Below, in pieces: positions 1 through 13,400 of a DNA stretch of 64,000 nucleotides (position 1 is its first letter; each line of letters opens with the position of its first letter). Under the pieces are notes generated by a model, which did no database searches, was not told where the DNA came from, and saw nothing but the letters and a program-made list of their open reading frames with translations. Location of the stretch: assembly GCA_016800925.1 (NCBI GenBank), contig JABCPU010000010.1:124001-188000 (forward strand), written 5' to 3'. Made by a program: the position numbers and the translations under genes. The DNA comes from Suillus spraguei (lineage: Eukaryota; Basidiomycota; Agaricomycetes; Boletales; Suillaceae).

Positions 1-139
1 GTAGCAGCTGATCGAATTATTGTTGTTTGTGTCGGGTTCCACCTTGTCAGGCACAGACCCGGATGTTACGAATAAGGCAAATACACTATCGAGCCATCCT
101 TATCAACTTCTACGACCCTGATTGTAATTAGCTGTAGAA

Positions 140-1943
140 TCACGTTAGAATGCCCTGTTGAATCTTTTCCATCAGTGCCCTCTTTGTGAATTGCTCTTCT
201 GCGAGTACACGCGTACTCTAAGATAGAACCCCCCTCAGTCTAGGTGATATGAAACCTTGAAAGACTCACCCTCAAAAAACGTTCTAGATCAATACGCCCG
301 GTGTTTAAAGCCCTATGGAGATGATAGATTGTATCTTCTATGGCATTATCTTCAGCAACCAAGTTGATCAGCCTGTCAAATTCACACCGGTCAGTACTAC
401 CCGGTCACATTCATCAACAAAAAAAAAGTATCCCATACTGGTTATGTACAATGCTCGTGGAACAAATCAACTCATCGACTTCAGGATCTCCCTTCCTTCG
501 CAATTCAGCTATGTTGCGCTCCCCTTGATCAACAGTATTCCGCAGTCTGCTAGAAACATTACTACAAACGTCTCGAACAGCTTCTAGACGGCCCATCTCA
601 TCCCGGATTGCGGGTTCTCCGGCAAGAAGGTCCGTTTGCTGCGCGCCCAGACGTTCACCATCCAGAAGCATCACCTGAGACAGAGAAGCAAGTTCCGAGG
701 CGATCTTTTCATGTACTTGGGCGTGCAAGCGGAGCAACTCTGGGTTTGGTGGCCGTGGCGGTGCTACTGTGGGAAGCTGCGGCACAGGAGGTGACGAATC
801 GGCAGTCTCCTCATCCAGGAGGTTCGGAGTCGGCTTGTTCGGGGCGTGTGGCAGGGGCCCCTGTGAAGTTACCGGTGATGGCGTATTCGGGGCGCGTGAT
901 TGATTGAAATGACCTGATATGGCTGGGCCAGCGAGTGGTGCGGAGCGACCATCATGATCCGGTGGCAGACCGGCATCTCGTGGTACTACAGGTGGTTGCA
1001 GCACGATGCCGTCACCATGGTGTCTGAACGTGTGCTGATAGTTGGAAGGGCGGCTGTAAATTGGAGGTCCTGTGGTTTGAGGTGATTGAGTGGAAGGTAG
1101 AGCCGGTGGTGGCCGATTGAGCAATTTCGCCTATGAACATCCATTTCATTAATGTCGTTCATGAAGAACATGTGGGTTCTTACTGTAGAAGAGTATTGAG
1201 GAGAAGCAATCGGAGCTGGTATCGCAGCTTTCGGTGCCAATACAGAAAGTGGTGATGAACTGGGTTTTGGTGGGAGCGCTGGTCGATCATTGGCCAGGGT
1301 AATGCGGCCAGGTGATGAAGGTGACGCTAAAGTAGAGCCCTGTAAAGGCGACGGGGAAGGCGGAGGAACTGTAGTTGTTTTTGGTTTGGCGTAGACTGGC
1401 GGACCACGGGAGAACTCTTGTTGTAATGCTTCGAGTAAAGCTGATAGATGACACGCCTTTGCTCGGGGATGAATTTGTTCTGATCGGTAGTTATATCGCT
1501 AGTGAACTTACCTCGCTCTTTTTTTCCCAGTGTTGGATATATTCAACTTTACATCTGCCACTCACATCAACGTGTTTACTCGGTCTAACGAGCATGTCTT
1601 GGGTTGGAACAACATATACTATTGGGGGCTGGCGAGGGTATTCTCTTGTGACCCATACAGCGATTGGGATATTATATGAAGCGCCTCGAAAGGATATTGG
1701 CAAGACGCCATGTAGACATAGTAGAAGTTGAGTTCGACCATCATCGTAGGCTGGAGTGGGAAGATCAACTGGTGGGTTTCAAGTATAGAATCTAGTAACC
1801 ACTGAACTGTATACATCTGACTTTGGACGTAAAGTTGTGAAACGAGTAAGCGCAGTATCAAAGTCAAGAAGGACTCTGTCCTTCTGAGCATATGAGGTGA
1901 CGTTCTGTCGTAGCCATCTCTGGGTCAATGATTCGGTACTCAT
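140..1943 (-). CDS. VPS23: ESCRT-I subunit Vps23/TSG101
   Basis: Cytosolic ESCRT-I component that binds ubiquitinated cargo at endosomes and passes it to ESCRT-II/III for multivesicular-body sorting. Reading from the ATG at 1943, the N-terminus begins MSTESLTQRW and leads into a UEV (catalytically dead E2-like) domain with the hallmark PISFRGASYNIPIAVWV near 1690-1640. A Pro/Ser-rich linker (about 1480-800) follows, then a predicted helical stretch with a heptad-like pattern (about 780-500), then the steadiness box split over three exons: VDELI near 470, AEDNAIEDTIYHLHRAL near 345-300, and EEQFTKRALMEK near 205-165. The stop is at 140. Introns are short with GT-AG ends, and the last three exons join in frame. 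Length and domain order match the family. It lies head-to-head with the TEA-domain gene, about 555 bp away. Seen: motifs and splice sites. Inferred: full exon set. Confidence 0.93.
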
Positions 1944-2498
1944 TGCTTACCAGTAAAGGGTGGCTGTGTCGTGACAATTGCAATCGGAGTTTTTTTTATT
2001 CTATTCTCCGCTTAAACTCGGACCGAGAGCACCTTGACAACAAGTCCTCGTCAAAGGCCTCGACCGTGAAGCAATAGATGCCCCAAAACTTTGCTTCTAC
2101 TAGTTGTTCAGCGCTTAGATCTCGTACAGATGTACTGCTTCCTCTGACTCCACTTAGATGGCCGTAAATTTCCATTTTTGTAATAAACAATCTTAATTGT
2201 TAGTATGAAAGAGAAATGGTCTCCAAAAGTGGTCCTATTTTCACACCACCAGTTCCTCGATCCGTTATCTGAATTAGATGTTAACCGAAATAGCGGCCCC
2301 TCATGCCACTTCCGGATCTTTAACCTTGGTCGTCAATAATCTCAACGCTATGCTGATTTCGTTCTCATTTGAGAAACCCTGCCGAAACCGGGTCTCAGAT
2401 ATATAAAGCTTCCTTCAAGCCCTCCTTTTCCTTCGTTATCACGACCTCCCTTACGCTGCATACACTCAGCAGCACTGCCCTGTGCAGCTTATTTTGAC
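1944..2498. promoter_or_regulatory. divergent intergenic region VPS23 / TEA gene, with TATA box
   Basis: This 555 bp gap separates two divergently transcribed genes. A clear TATATAAAG at 2400-2408 lies about 90 bp before the ATG of the TEA-domain gene and is followed by a pyrimidine-rich tract, a common layout in fungal promoters. I see no TATA element close to VPS23. No convincing ORF is present. Confidence 0.55.
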
Positions 2499-4202
2499 AT
2501 GCGCTCTTCAAGACTATCCGTCTCTCGTGAGCGTGATGGAACGACCCTTACTCCTCAGAGGAAACACCGCAAATTACTTAAAGATGGCTCCAGTGAGGTG
2601 TGGCCAGAAGAGATTGAGAGAATATTTGTTCAAGGTTGGTTCTGCACTATTATTCCTTCCTCATCGTCTCAACCCGTCACTCAGGTCTTCGAGAATACTG
2701 GGAATCACCTTGGGCAACTTACTCTCGCGGCAGAAGTCGTTGGAGGAACCAATTCTTGGTCGAATACTTACAGCGCGCTGGAATAGACCGTTCCAAAAAG
2801 CAGGTTGCAAGTCACATACAAGTACTTCGCAATATGTGGAAAGGCGAACAAGGTCAGAGAAATTCGTTGAGCGTCTAATAATATCCCGTTAACCATTTGT
2901 CGTCGTAGAATACCACTTGGTAGCTGGCGGCGAGGAACTGTCCCTTGATACTGGTCTCCCTACGTCGGTCAAAGCAGAGGAGTCACCCGACTCCCATCTG
3001 TTGGCATCGATGGTCCTTGATGATGATCACTCGTCAGCATCAGACCGTTCCGGTCGTTCGGTATCTCGTACGTCCCGCTCTAATCTCCTTCGTGCAAGTC
3101 CCGCCATAATGGGTTCAAAGACCGAACCCCCAATGCCGCTATATCCGAGTACCCGGATACCAACGGCCGATGACGGATGTCGTCGTGTGAGGTCGATGTC
3201 CATTTCTGCTGGCGCTGACAAACGGCGACTCTCGCCGCTGGCATCTTCACTCTGGACTCCTGATGTACCCGTCCGGTCAACAGCATCGCAATCGTGCCCA
3301 AGTGTACCTTATACAGCCACACGCACGGGCCCCGACTTCAATCGTGGCTATGAACGGCTAACTCAACCCATGCTCACCGCCGACCAAATATCACCGGACC
3401 TCCTTCTCTCGCATTCTCCCCGGACTCAGAATTCATCAACACTCTTCTCCTGTGCACTCCGTCCGCCGATATTGACAGAATTGTCGCTTTGGGCGGAGGG
3501 GATGCAGCCCGCCACGGTGCCGGTGGATGCTCTTTCCTTGCAAACACAGCCAGCGGACCCGAATGCATCGGTTGTAGCGCTGCGTATCAAGCTCCGTCTC
3601 CCTCCCATAGAGGCTCCATACTCTCCGGCCCTCCACGGCTTTCAAGGATCGATAACATGTGATGCTTCACGTTCCTCCAGTATTAGGTGCTCCACAGCTG
3701 TTTTCGTCAGAAACCAGTGTGTCTCTCGGGAAAGTAGTTATTGTTCCGTAATAGCTGCGGATGCTGCCGGACCTGAAGTATTGGATCATATCGCCTTACT
3801 CTTACCCGATTCCCAGCTAAGTCGTAGTCGGTGGATGGATTCTAGTGAGTCCATATGTTTTCAGTTCGGCTGCCTCATGTTAACAACGTGACAACAGATA
3901 TGCAAACATGCATCATACAGAAAATTGTGGTTGATGAACAAGTCATAGCAGTCATTTACTACGATCTCGACAGAAGGCAGTGTGAAAATATGCCGTCTGT
4001 GGAGCTCACCGGATTCCAAAAATACACCAGTCACGCGGACACCGCTCAGGTGCCAACCACCGCTAGTGCCTTCATACCAAACTATACTTATGCACCTGGG
4101 CACAGCATACCTCGTACCATCCATGCCGCTCCAACGTCTTTGTCTCATGCACTCATTCCTAGTACGGATTTTTCTCCTCGAGCTATTCCATTTCATGAAT
4201 AG
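2499..4202 (+). CDS. TEA/ATTS-domain transcription factor
   Basis: Sequence-specific nuclear regulator of the TEF-1/TEC1/AbaA (TEA) family. The ATG at 2499 opens a short basic N-terminus. The TEA domain is split by two introns. Residues about 20-45 carry KDGSSEVWPEEIERIF (helix 1). After the intron ending near 2682 comes REYWESPW, then the third helix KKQVASHIQVLRNMW (about 2796-2840), which is the DNA-recognition signature of the family. A second intron (about 2851-2908) leads into a long Ser/Pro-rich region. A third intron (3845-3897) joins to a final exon ending at 4202. The C-terminal exons show no known domain beyond a hydrophobic stretch near 3900-3970. The YAP-binding half of animal TEADs is not recognisable. 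Fungal members control development and morphogenesis, but the target genes here are unknown. Tail-to-tail with NOC3. Confidence 0.88.
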
Positions 4203-4456
4203 CCTTATGCGATGTCTTCATGAAACTAACGAACTCGTTTTTAATTATCACCGTTCGCTTTTTGTTTGAACTTTTTGTTGTATCAAACTTGCGGCGGAAG
4301 CCATTCACGGACCCTGTTGATTCGGACGCACAATCAGCTCTTAACCTGCTTTGCTTAACTTTAAACATGTATCTTCCATTGTCTGTTTGCATGCTAATGT
4401 AGATACTGTGTACGACTTAACTGCGCACCATAATATGTATGAAATTTTACGGGTTT
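4203..4456. other. convergent intergenic spacer
   Basis: AT-rich 254 bp gap between the 3' ends of the TEA-domain gene and NOC3. No coding potential or repeat is evident. It presumably holds the two overlapping polyadenylation regions. Confidence 0.6.
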
Positions 4457-7256
4457 TTACGATCTTGTATAATTGGACAAACTGCGGGCGGCGTCTCGCA
4501 CTCGACTATCGTAATGGTGCTGTTGCAGAAGGGACAGTTCCCAGAAGCACGTTCCAAACGGATGACACAACTGAGGGTCATCAACTTCAGGGAGGTATAT
4601 GCCATCAACTCGCCTATCTTCAGTCGATAACAGAGCTTCAAGTTTCGGATCCTTCGCGATCAAACTTTCCACAAGTTCCAGGGCGCGGAGGGCGGAATTC
4701 GGTGGCCAATTAAGTGACGCAATCAGCAGGCGTTTGGCGAACGCTGCCGATCTCCAATGCATGGCCATGTTATTTCCGGAACTTCGCGGAGAAAATACGA
4801 TGTCCAGCGCTCGAAAGAGCATATCCGCGATTGATGACGATTTTGAGTTGCCGAATTTTGAGACAAAAGCACTCGGTGAAGACGCGTCAACTTGCATGGA
4901 AGTACTGACTGGCAGAATGACGGCATATAGATGGTTGACGAAATCGGTAAGGTCGATATTGAGTGCTTCACCTGAAGTACGGCATTGAGAACGTTAGAGC
5001 CATTGTTTGCGATGCACAACGAACCTTGTCCTGAAAGCAGCTCAAACGCGGTTACGATACACAGCAAGCGGTGTTGAATGTCAGTAGTGGCATCAATACC
5101 GAATGCTTCTGAGTCATCGCTGGGGTATCCCCCTGGGGTAGCGCGGAGAATGAGATCCTTTAGAACTTGCATTAGATCTTTGAAGAAGTCGATATTGATG
5201 AGGTGAGCAAATTTGGAAATGCCTCGCAACGCCGCCGGCAGAAGGGGCGTTGGATGGGGATGTTTGAGTATCCGGAAATACAAGACGAATAGAAGTTTCA
5301 GGGTCTCAGTGTGCTATACCGGAACCGTCGGTTATGTTCTTATATCGATGAGTTACGAAACTCACTGTATTTGCTCGTTCCTCTTTGTCAACTTCTGCTT
5401 CTGCGTCCCGCATTTCCCGTGCGATTTCTTTCCGTTCTTTCAGGACTTTCTGCGCTTTCTTGCTAAGATGGGGTTGTTCGGTTGGTTTTCCTTTGGCGCG
5501 GCGGGCCGCTGCCTTGCTCTTTGACTGGATGTTTTTGTCTACCTTGGAATCCGATGCGCGGACATTGAGTTCTGTCTTGAGGCGCAAATGCAGAAGACAC
5601 GTAAGTACTTCAGGGTGTACATTAAAGTGTCTTTCTTTGATCATGCGATTCAGGAGCTGCACAGCTTCTAGAGAAGGGGTGCCGATTTGATCCTCGCGGA
5701 AGATGCTGATCAATGTGTTCATACAGAGATCAGAAGCCTGACATGACAATTACCAATGATCAAGTGGGGAACATACTGAATATATTAGTTAACTTACCTC
5801 ATCCCACGACTTCTTGCTCAGGCGCGCCACTATACACGTTATCAAGTTGGTTCTAAAGTTGAAGTGGGTTACCTCAGTGGCCAGGGTACACATACACTTA
5901 AGTGCGACCTCTGCTAGTTCGCTCTTGGCTATATGAAACTTCCATCAGTGAACCACTATCAGAGCGAGAATGCATGCGTCACCTTTGAGTTCAGCCTCAA
6001 GCGAGCGGAGGTAATTCTGATATACAAGCACGAAGCCCTGCTCCCATTCTCGGGTACGGGCCACCATTTGGCTGACTTTCTCAGACTTTTCTTTTTCGGT
6101 CAATGCTCGTATCCGGTAGCCGGGTATTATGTCTTTGAAAACAGCAAGCTGTGAAAGAGTAGCTAACTTCCGGATAACGATGTTGTTTAGAACCGGTTCT
6201 GGGTGGGAAGGAGACGTAATTTTCTCCTGAGAGAAGGTATGAAGTCGGCGAAGTAGGCCTAACTGTCAAATGTGTCAAGCAGACCGGCTGGCGTGAGGGT
6301 GAAGTACGTACGCTATTTTCTGGCTCTGCAATTATTTCCTGGCAGATGCTAGCAATCTGGTCTTTAGCACCCTGTATCCGGGCTGTTCGCGATTTGTTGC
6401 CAACGATGTCGATGACGGCGGGACGGCCAAAACGTGCACCGGTCGCGACATCATCTATTTTATTTACTTCAATGGGCATTTCTTGCTCTTCCGCGGATTC
6501 ATCCATGTCATCGCCCTCTTCGTCCGACGATGGAGGAGCTGCAATTTTCTTGCCTGTTGAATGTATTCGCCCATCTGCTGACTTGATTGGCAACCCTTGA
6601 ATGTGACGGTCTGGCTTTGCCTCGCGTGAATCTTGAACCTTCCGAGGAACACGTTCATAAGACATCTCGGCGTCGGAATCCAGACTATTTTCACTGGATA
6701 AATCTTGATCACTATCATTGACAGAAGACTGGGAAATTGTGTCTGCGTCATCGTCAATACCAGAGCTCCAAGCTTCTTCGTCCTCATCATGAGAGTCGAT
6801 TGAGGGCAAGTCATCGGCCACTTTTGATTTGCGGATTGGCTTGTTCAATTGTTTTAGACGTTCAGTCTCCTTCTTGCTCCTGTGAAAGGTGTCATGAGAA
6901 TTTAATCACCGCGTTAGAGAGAACATACGTTGATATACCCTTGCGATCAAGCGTATTTAAGAATCCAGCACCATCTCCGAACTCCTCGAGGAGACCAGCA
7001 TCCTCCTCGGAGAGATCACTATCTTCGGTATCCGCGCCACCGTGGTTTCCAGGCACTTCAATGTAGCCTCTGTCTGCAGCTCGCTCCTTCCCTTTCCTTG
7101 ATTGTGTTAGACCCGCCTTTGGTTTGCTGTTTGCCTGAAGCTTTCGCTTTTTTGAGGGTGCCTGTGCCGCAACAATCAGCTGTAATTTATGTAGCAAAAT
7201 TTGTAAAGACGTACTGGGGTCACAGGAGCCGTCCTCTTTTTGCCCTTTAGTGCCAT
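4457..7256 (-). CDS. NOC3: nucleolar complex protein 3 (Noc3/FAD24)
   Basis: Nucleolar protein that, with Noc2, escorts late pre-60S ribosomes; yeast Noc3 also acts in replication initiation. The ATG at 7256 begins MALKGKKRTAPVTP. A basic, then very acidic Asp/Ser/Glu-rich region follows (7150-6460). The Noc3 core starts at IASICQEIIAEPENS near 6340 and includes VIRKLATLSQLAVFKDIIPG and YRIRALTEKEKSEKVSQ (6190-6070). Next come SKKAQKVLKERKEIAREM and AEAEVDKEERA (5470-5360). The CBF/Mak21-type C-terminal domain runs from YFRILKHPHPTPLLP (about 5280) to CFWELSLLQQHHYDSRVRDA near 4500. The stop is at 4457. At least seven short introns separate these blocks, and all the blocks I checked join in frame. 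It is divergent from APC5 across only about 200 bp. Motifs are seen directly; function is from the family. Confidence 0.93.
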
Positions 7257-7456
7257 GAAATTCTGCTTGGTCTCTGGAGGTATTCGGTCAAGCAGCTGCA
7301 GCCCTAATCGAAAATATGTCCGCCCCAGAAAGGAAACAGACTTGGTGAACGCGACACTGCCACTGACGCGTTCTTCAGCAGCCTCATTCCGACGTACGGT
7401 AGCTTCAAGAACTTGACTATTGATTTTCCTAAAGTACTACGGTACCATATTGCGCG
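7257..7456. promoter_or_regulatory. bidirectional promoter region NOC3/APC5
   Basis: Only 200 bp separates the start codons of NOC3 (minus) and APC5 (plus), so both genes must share this DNA for initiation. No TATA box stands out. Confidence 0.5.
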
Positions 7457-10304
7457 ATGGATGGCAGAGCCACCCCACCACCTGTTCACCATGTCCTTAG
7501 GCCACATCACATTGATCTCATAGCAATGTTATTGTTGATCTTCAAGGAATACGAACTTCAGAAGACTTTACCAAAAGACTTTCTGCTTTACATGTATCGA
7601 GTTCTCCTGATGGAAACGTCTGAGGTGGGTTTAGGTCCTGAGGGGGAGTTTGTGATTAATAATGTCTGCCTCAGGTGATTGAACATAGGTCCCATCAACA
7701 TATGTTGGCGATGGTCAAAGTCGCGCCGAATGCAGATACGCCCGTTGTCCAGGGACTTATAGGCGCTCTGGAGAATGTGGTCGGTTCATAAGTGATAATG
7801 CTCCTGGCCCTCTCTCATTGGATATGTAATCATAGGCAACCCAGCTACGAGCGCTGGATCAACTAACTAACTTCTTCCTCAGTACGTTTTTGTGCTGATT
7901 TACCTTTCATTTATGAACACTTCCCAGGTACACCTTCAATATTTGTTGAAAAAAGCGATGACCAAGTGAGCCAAAGTTATTCCTTGGTGGAGGGCGATAG
8001 GCAACTGATGGTCTCCAGCCGGCCGTTCTGGTACGCAGTTGGCCACTCCTATAGCGTTATAGCTTAGAAAGTCGGTCATAGCGTCGAACATCCTTGTTCG
8101 GTTTCTTTGTGCGCAGATGCTTCGTCAGTTTCATCAAGCTATCATTCTATGGCGTCGTGCAACTTCAAAAAGACTACCAGGCGTGGGTTAATGGATCCAG
8201 CACCGCAGGTTATGGGTCAATAGAGAAGGACCCACTTACTTCTGATATCTGGCTATTCAAGACGTCGAGTGACTTGAAATCTTGGGCGCGACCTGAACCA
8301 TTCGAAGCGTAGGCAATCCCTCTTTTTTCTAGCAGACTAGGGTCATGCAGTAATCATTGGATAATAGGTGGGAAAAAGGTCTGGCAACGGGAGATGACAT
8401 CATTGGTCCCGAGAACTTGCGTAGATATTTTGAACAGCATTTTCATGAACACAACGATTCGTGCGTCGTATGTGCTTAGCTCTCTGCGCCCTACCTCACG
8501 GGTACCTTGCAGGGGTGTTCGACAGCATGCGTTGCTGAATCTGGTACGCATGCACTATACTCGAAAGGAATATCCTGCTGCCAGCCAGGTACCCTCGATA
8601 TTGTTCCTTATCCTTCACAGTTTTCACAGTGTCCATATGCAGTTACTTCGTGAAGCTATTGCAGTCGCTAGGACAAGCGGAGATCGTATAACGCTCCAGC
8701 ATTGTATCAGGTAATTTATCTCCCCGTTCAATTGTGGATTGTTAATTTCCGGTATAGTATGCTTCATCGCTTGCCATCCCTGAACGAAACTCCAGTCTTA
8801 AATGAGATCCAGCCTAACCTCCATCCGCTGGAAGTGTTATTCGATGTAACAAAACTACTTGATCCACAATACGTGAATGACACCCCATAACACTACACGA
8901 TTCTATCACTGATACCTCGCGTAGGGACAACCGCTAACTTTGTGCTTTGAGAAATTAACTGAGGCTGTCGCCCTACATAATCACTGGGTAGACACCAAGC
9001 AAGCAATGCCTCGTGACGCAGACATTTGCAGTCACAATGCAATGCAAGCTGTATTATGGCAAACGTTGGGTGAGGCTATCTAGAACTAGCATGACCGAAA
9101 GGCTGACATGCATTTGCAGGATGCTACGATCTTGCTGATGTCGAGGAATCGTTCGTGTTGTTGATTACAAGGGCTGGCAAAGATGATCCAAACCGTCTAA
9201 ACACGCTCATCAATCGCTCTTATAGGGTATGCCTCCGATTGCGAATCGTTGAGTAAGATATTGATGTTGATCTTTTCTCTTCAAGCGCGCCAGAAATGGA
9301 CTGTACTCAGAGGCGTTGGCGCTGCTACTGCATCCGGAGACATGGCGCGGCCTTTCATTGGACGCGTATCACCAGTGGGCGGAAGCTGTCTGGCATATAC
9401 TGGCCCTGAGGACAAGTCGTCGGTTCGTAGGCTTCTCTTATACTTTATTTGCCCCAATTGACGGTAATTGATGGTAGTGGACAACGACGTTTCTTTGACG
9501 ACTTTCTCTTACCCCGAAGGCCTTCATCATCAACCTTCGTCCCAAAGGAATATTTCTTCGATGAAAGTTCGACATCGCTTCCTGCCCTAAACATGGAATT
9601 ACATGAAGTGATAAATGCTCGAGTAAGCTGGTTCCTTCACATTCTCAGGCTCTTGCTGATCGAGTACCAGCGGCGCGGACAAGCAGTGGCTGCGATCCGA
9701 CCACTTCTGCAAGCCCTTTGGCAAACAGAATTTCAGGGCAGGTTTCCACTGTATAGATTAGGCATGACATTCCTTGCCGATGTTGGCTTGGAGTTCGGAA
9801 TGTCAGATCATTGTCAGCAATTGATTCTAGGGATTATGCCACAGGCGAGTCATGTCGCAGTGTGAGTCATAGGGAATACTAAGAAACCTTTGACAATAGA
9901 TATTGTCCGGACAGGAAATGGAACACCGTGCTTTTGCAAACCACACACTTGCAAGGTGCATGATTGCATCCATGGATTCATCAAGTATGACAGTTTCAAA
10001 TGTGTTTGTGCCTGGCACTTACGTCCTCGCAGAAGCAGGCCTTCGAGATGCATTGCCATGTTTGCTTATGGCAGAAGCTGACTATATGTCATTGTCTATG
10101 CTAGAAGCTACTTCAGAAGTGCAGCAGCTACTCATAGTTGCGTATCATAATCTCGGTATGACAGCTGAAGAGGAAGGGACGTTTGAACGGTATATGCAGT
10201 CGACAAAGCTAGCTCAAGCTTTCGAAGAAAATCCTGCTGATCCGGAGGCTACGAGGATATGGGACACAGTTACAGAGATCGGGAAATCATTGGCCTCTAG
10301 ATAG
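7457..10304 (+). CDS. APC5: anaphase-promoting complex subunit 5
   Basis: Scaffold subunit of the APC/C ubiquitin ligase, which triggers anaphase and mitotic exit. The N-terminal exon encodes RPHHIDLIAMLLLIFKEYE (from 7457). Later exons give SLFGFFVRRCFVSFIKLSF near 8090-8150 and LQKDYQAWV. The diagnostic TPR block has QHALLNLVRMHYTRKEYPAA at about 8520-8590 followed by LLREAIAVARTSGDRITLQH (8640-8700), the Apc5 signature. C-terminal exons continue with alpha-helical repeats: LYSEALALLLHPETWRGL near 9300-9350, QAVAAIRPLLQALWQ near 9690, and a last exon ending at 10304. There are roughly 12 short introns. My exon borders between 7780 and 8080 and between 8300 and 8500 are approximate. The STU2-like gene starts 160 bp downstream in the same orientation. 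Identity rests on the TPR signature, length and N-terminus. Confidence 0.8.
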
Positions 10305-10464
10305 AGATAGACTAATACTGATCGATTACTTATCATATGCGCGTTTTTGTTACGTGCATGTGAATTGTCACGCCACCTGTCACATTTCGTGACTCAACGG
10401 AGGCGCGTTTCGGCACTGGTTGGACCAACCATATTACTCTCCTCTTGTTGACTTTCAAGCTGGC

Positions 10465-13400
10465 ATGGACGGGCCTCCACCCCAGGAGGAAGATTTCTCT
10501 TCCCTTCCAATATCAGAGAGGCTTAATCACAAAAACTGGAAAGCCCGTGTAAGCGGATATGAATCTTTGATCAAGACTTTCCAAACCACCGCATCCGATA
10601 CCGACCCCGCATTTAAGCCTTACATCAACAGTCCTGATCTTCTTAAGAAGATTGCCACAGATTCCAATGCTGTGGCACAAGAGAAAGGTGTAGAGTGTCT
10701 CGTGGCACTGGTCAAATTTGCTGGAGAGTCTGCCGCAAAGACCAGGGAAGCTGTCGTGCCGGCCTTGGTTGACAAGTGTCTCGGGTCTGCGAGGGCCGGT
10801 ACAAAGAACCAAGCAATAGAGCTTATTCTTCAATATGTGGAAGTTGAGAATTCTGCTGCTGGTGTTGTAGTGCGTGCAGTGTCTGCCTTCTCTTGATACC
10901 ACATGATCTTACAGCATCTCATTTACTTAGACGGATATAATACCCGGTCTTTCTGCAAAACAGCCAAAGACCGTCGCTGGAAGTGTATTTGCTTTGAAGG
11001 AAGTTGTTCGGTAAGCTGTCTGCCACTACACCATAGCACCTCATCCTACACTCTTAACCTCTGTTTCCGAGCGATCTGACTGTTATTTCTGTACAGTACT
11101 TTTGGAACTCAAGTGACTCCTCCAGCCCCTGTTTTAAAAACATTGCCCAAGATATTCGCGCATGCCGACAAGAATGTCCGTGCAGAAGGCACACAACTCA
11201 CTCATACATTATATCAGTACATCGGTCCAGCAATAGAACCTTGGTTGTCGGAGCTTAAGCCAGTGCAGGTCAAGGAATTACAAGAGGCATTCGAGGGGAT
11301 GGAAAATTCGGGAAAGGGAAAAGGAACCTTGAAGTCCGCAAGGCTCACACGAGAGCACCAGCGCGAGGCGGAAATGGCAGGTGATGCGGTTGATGATGGC
11401 GAAGTTGAAGCAGGCGGGCCATCAGAAGGTCAGAATATCATCAATCATTATAGATGCGACGTTTATCTCTCACTTTCCAGAACTGGATCTTCCCGATCCT
11501 CGCACTCTGGCAGAGCCAGTTGACATTATTCCAAAACTTCCCTCCAACATGCAAGCTAACCTCACGTCTTCAAAATGGAAAGAAAGAAAGGAGGTGTTGG
11601 ACGAGCTGCTTACACTTGTGAATGCCACTCCTCGCATCCAGGACGCTCCTGAGCTGGGAGAACTAGCGAAGTCACTAGCTGCATGCATCTCGAAAGATGC
11701 AAACATCAATTGTGTCATGACTGCCGCTCATGTTATGGAGAGTCTAGCGAAGGCCATGATGTCTCCGTTCGGTAGGCTCAGAGAGATGGTCATTCCTTTG
11801 ATGCTAGAGCGCTTGAAAGAACGGAAGGCAAATGTTACGGACGCAATCGGAGCTGCATTAGATGCTGTTTTCGCGACGGTATGTGAATTAAATGGATTTC
11901 CCATTTGTGGTTGATGAGTTCTGCAGACGACTTTACCCGATATGATACCCGATCTGATACCAGCTTTGGGAAATAAGAACCCACAAATAAAGGAAGGAAC
12001 TCTTAAGTTCCTCGCTCGCTCGCTATCGACTTCAACGACGCCGGTGCAAACTAGCCAAATAAAGACGCTGACCGATCCACTTGCTGTTTTGCTCGAGGAC
12101 GGTTTCGAGGGAGCACGCAATGAAGCTGCTGCCTGCCTAGGTATTCTTATGAAGATGGTTGGCGAGCGCCCTCTCAATGCGCTGATGGATGGGCTCGCCG
12201 ATATTCGCAAGGCGAAAGTGAAAGAAGCATACGAGAAGGCTGTGGTAAAATGTAAAACTGGCGCTCCAAAGGCTCCCGCTGCTGCAAAAGAACCTCCAAA
12301 GAAAAAAGTCTTACCGTCTCAGAAAGCAAGAGGCATTGCTCCCCAAGCAGAGGTGACTGATGTACTAATGATAGACGAAGAACCTTCAAAGAAGCCGGTT
12401 GGGAAACCGCCTGCTAGGCTGATGGTTCGCATTTTCTTCATCTTGAAGATATTCTTAACATTTACCATCACATCAGAAGAAAGCCCCACCGACTTCTGAG
12501 GCACCGGAAGCAAGCTCCTCTGCAGGGGGTCCTCCAGTCAAGGCTGTTCCTGCTGTCAAGAAGCTTGCTCCTGCCGCTGTCGCGAAACCTTCGAAGCCTG
12601 CCGTTCCTGCTGCGCCTGGTGCTATTGACACCTTCAAATATAAACATACTCCTGAGGATGCTGAGGGTCTTGCGGCCGAGTTAATACCAGCGGCTATCAT
12701 GGAAGGCTTGGGAGATGCCAACTGGAAAGCCAGGCTTGCTGCATGCGAAGAAATGCAGACTTGGATAGAAGGCGTTGTTGAAGATGTTGATGCTGAGGTC
12801 GTCGTCCGGGCTATAGCGAAGAAGGGATGGTCCGAAAAGAATTTTCAGGTTCGTCGATCTGGCCTGAGAAGCAGTTTCCCAGCATGTAAATATTTTTCAG
12901 GTATCAGCAAAACTGTACGGTATTCTGACCATCCTTGCGGAGGGTTGTCCATCATTCGGAAGGTCGTGTGTTGCTCTGTCGACAGGTCATCTTTCTGAGA
13001 AGTTGGGCGATATGAAGCTTAAGAAATCAGCCGGTGATGCACTGACGGCTTTTGCGGAGAAAACATCTCTACAGTTTGTCCTCAACCAAGGCATGTCGAT
13101 GCTCCTTTTGCGGACTTGCCTTGTGATGACCTTCGAGTATAGCATACGATCCACTTGGAAAGCAAAAGGCTCCAAAAGTCCTTGCAGACGCACTTGGATG
13201 GATCGATACCTCCATTGTTGAATTTGGCATTGCTGGTGTTTCCCTTCGTCCTCTCATTGACTTCTTGAAGACTGCTTTGAAGAACTCTAATGCAGCTGTA
13301 AGGACAAGTGCTACAAAAACCCTTGTCTCTGTCAAGTTATTCGCAGGATCTAGTAAGAGTACTATCATCTTCGAAATTGAATCCTCCAACACGACCCTTA

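Noticed and set aside
3861..4196. 111-codon open frame antisense to the last exon of the TEA gene
   Set aside because: The plus-strand frame is supported by splicing to upstream exons, whereas the antisense frame has no motif.
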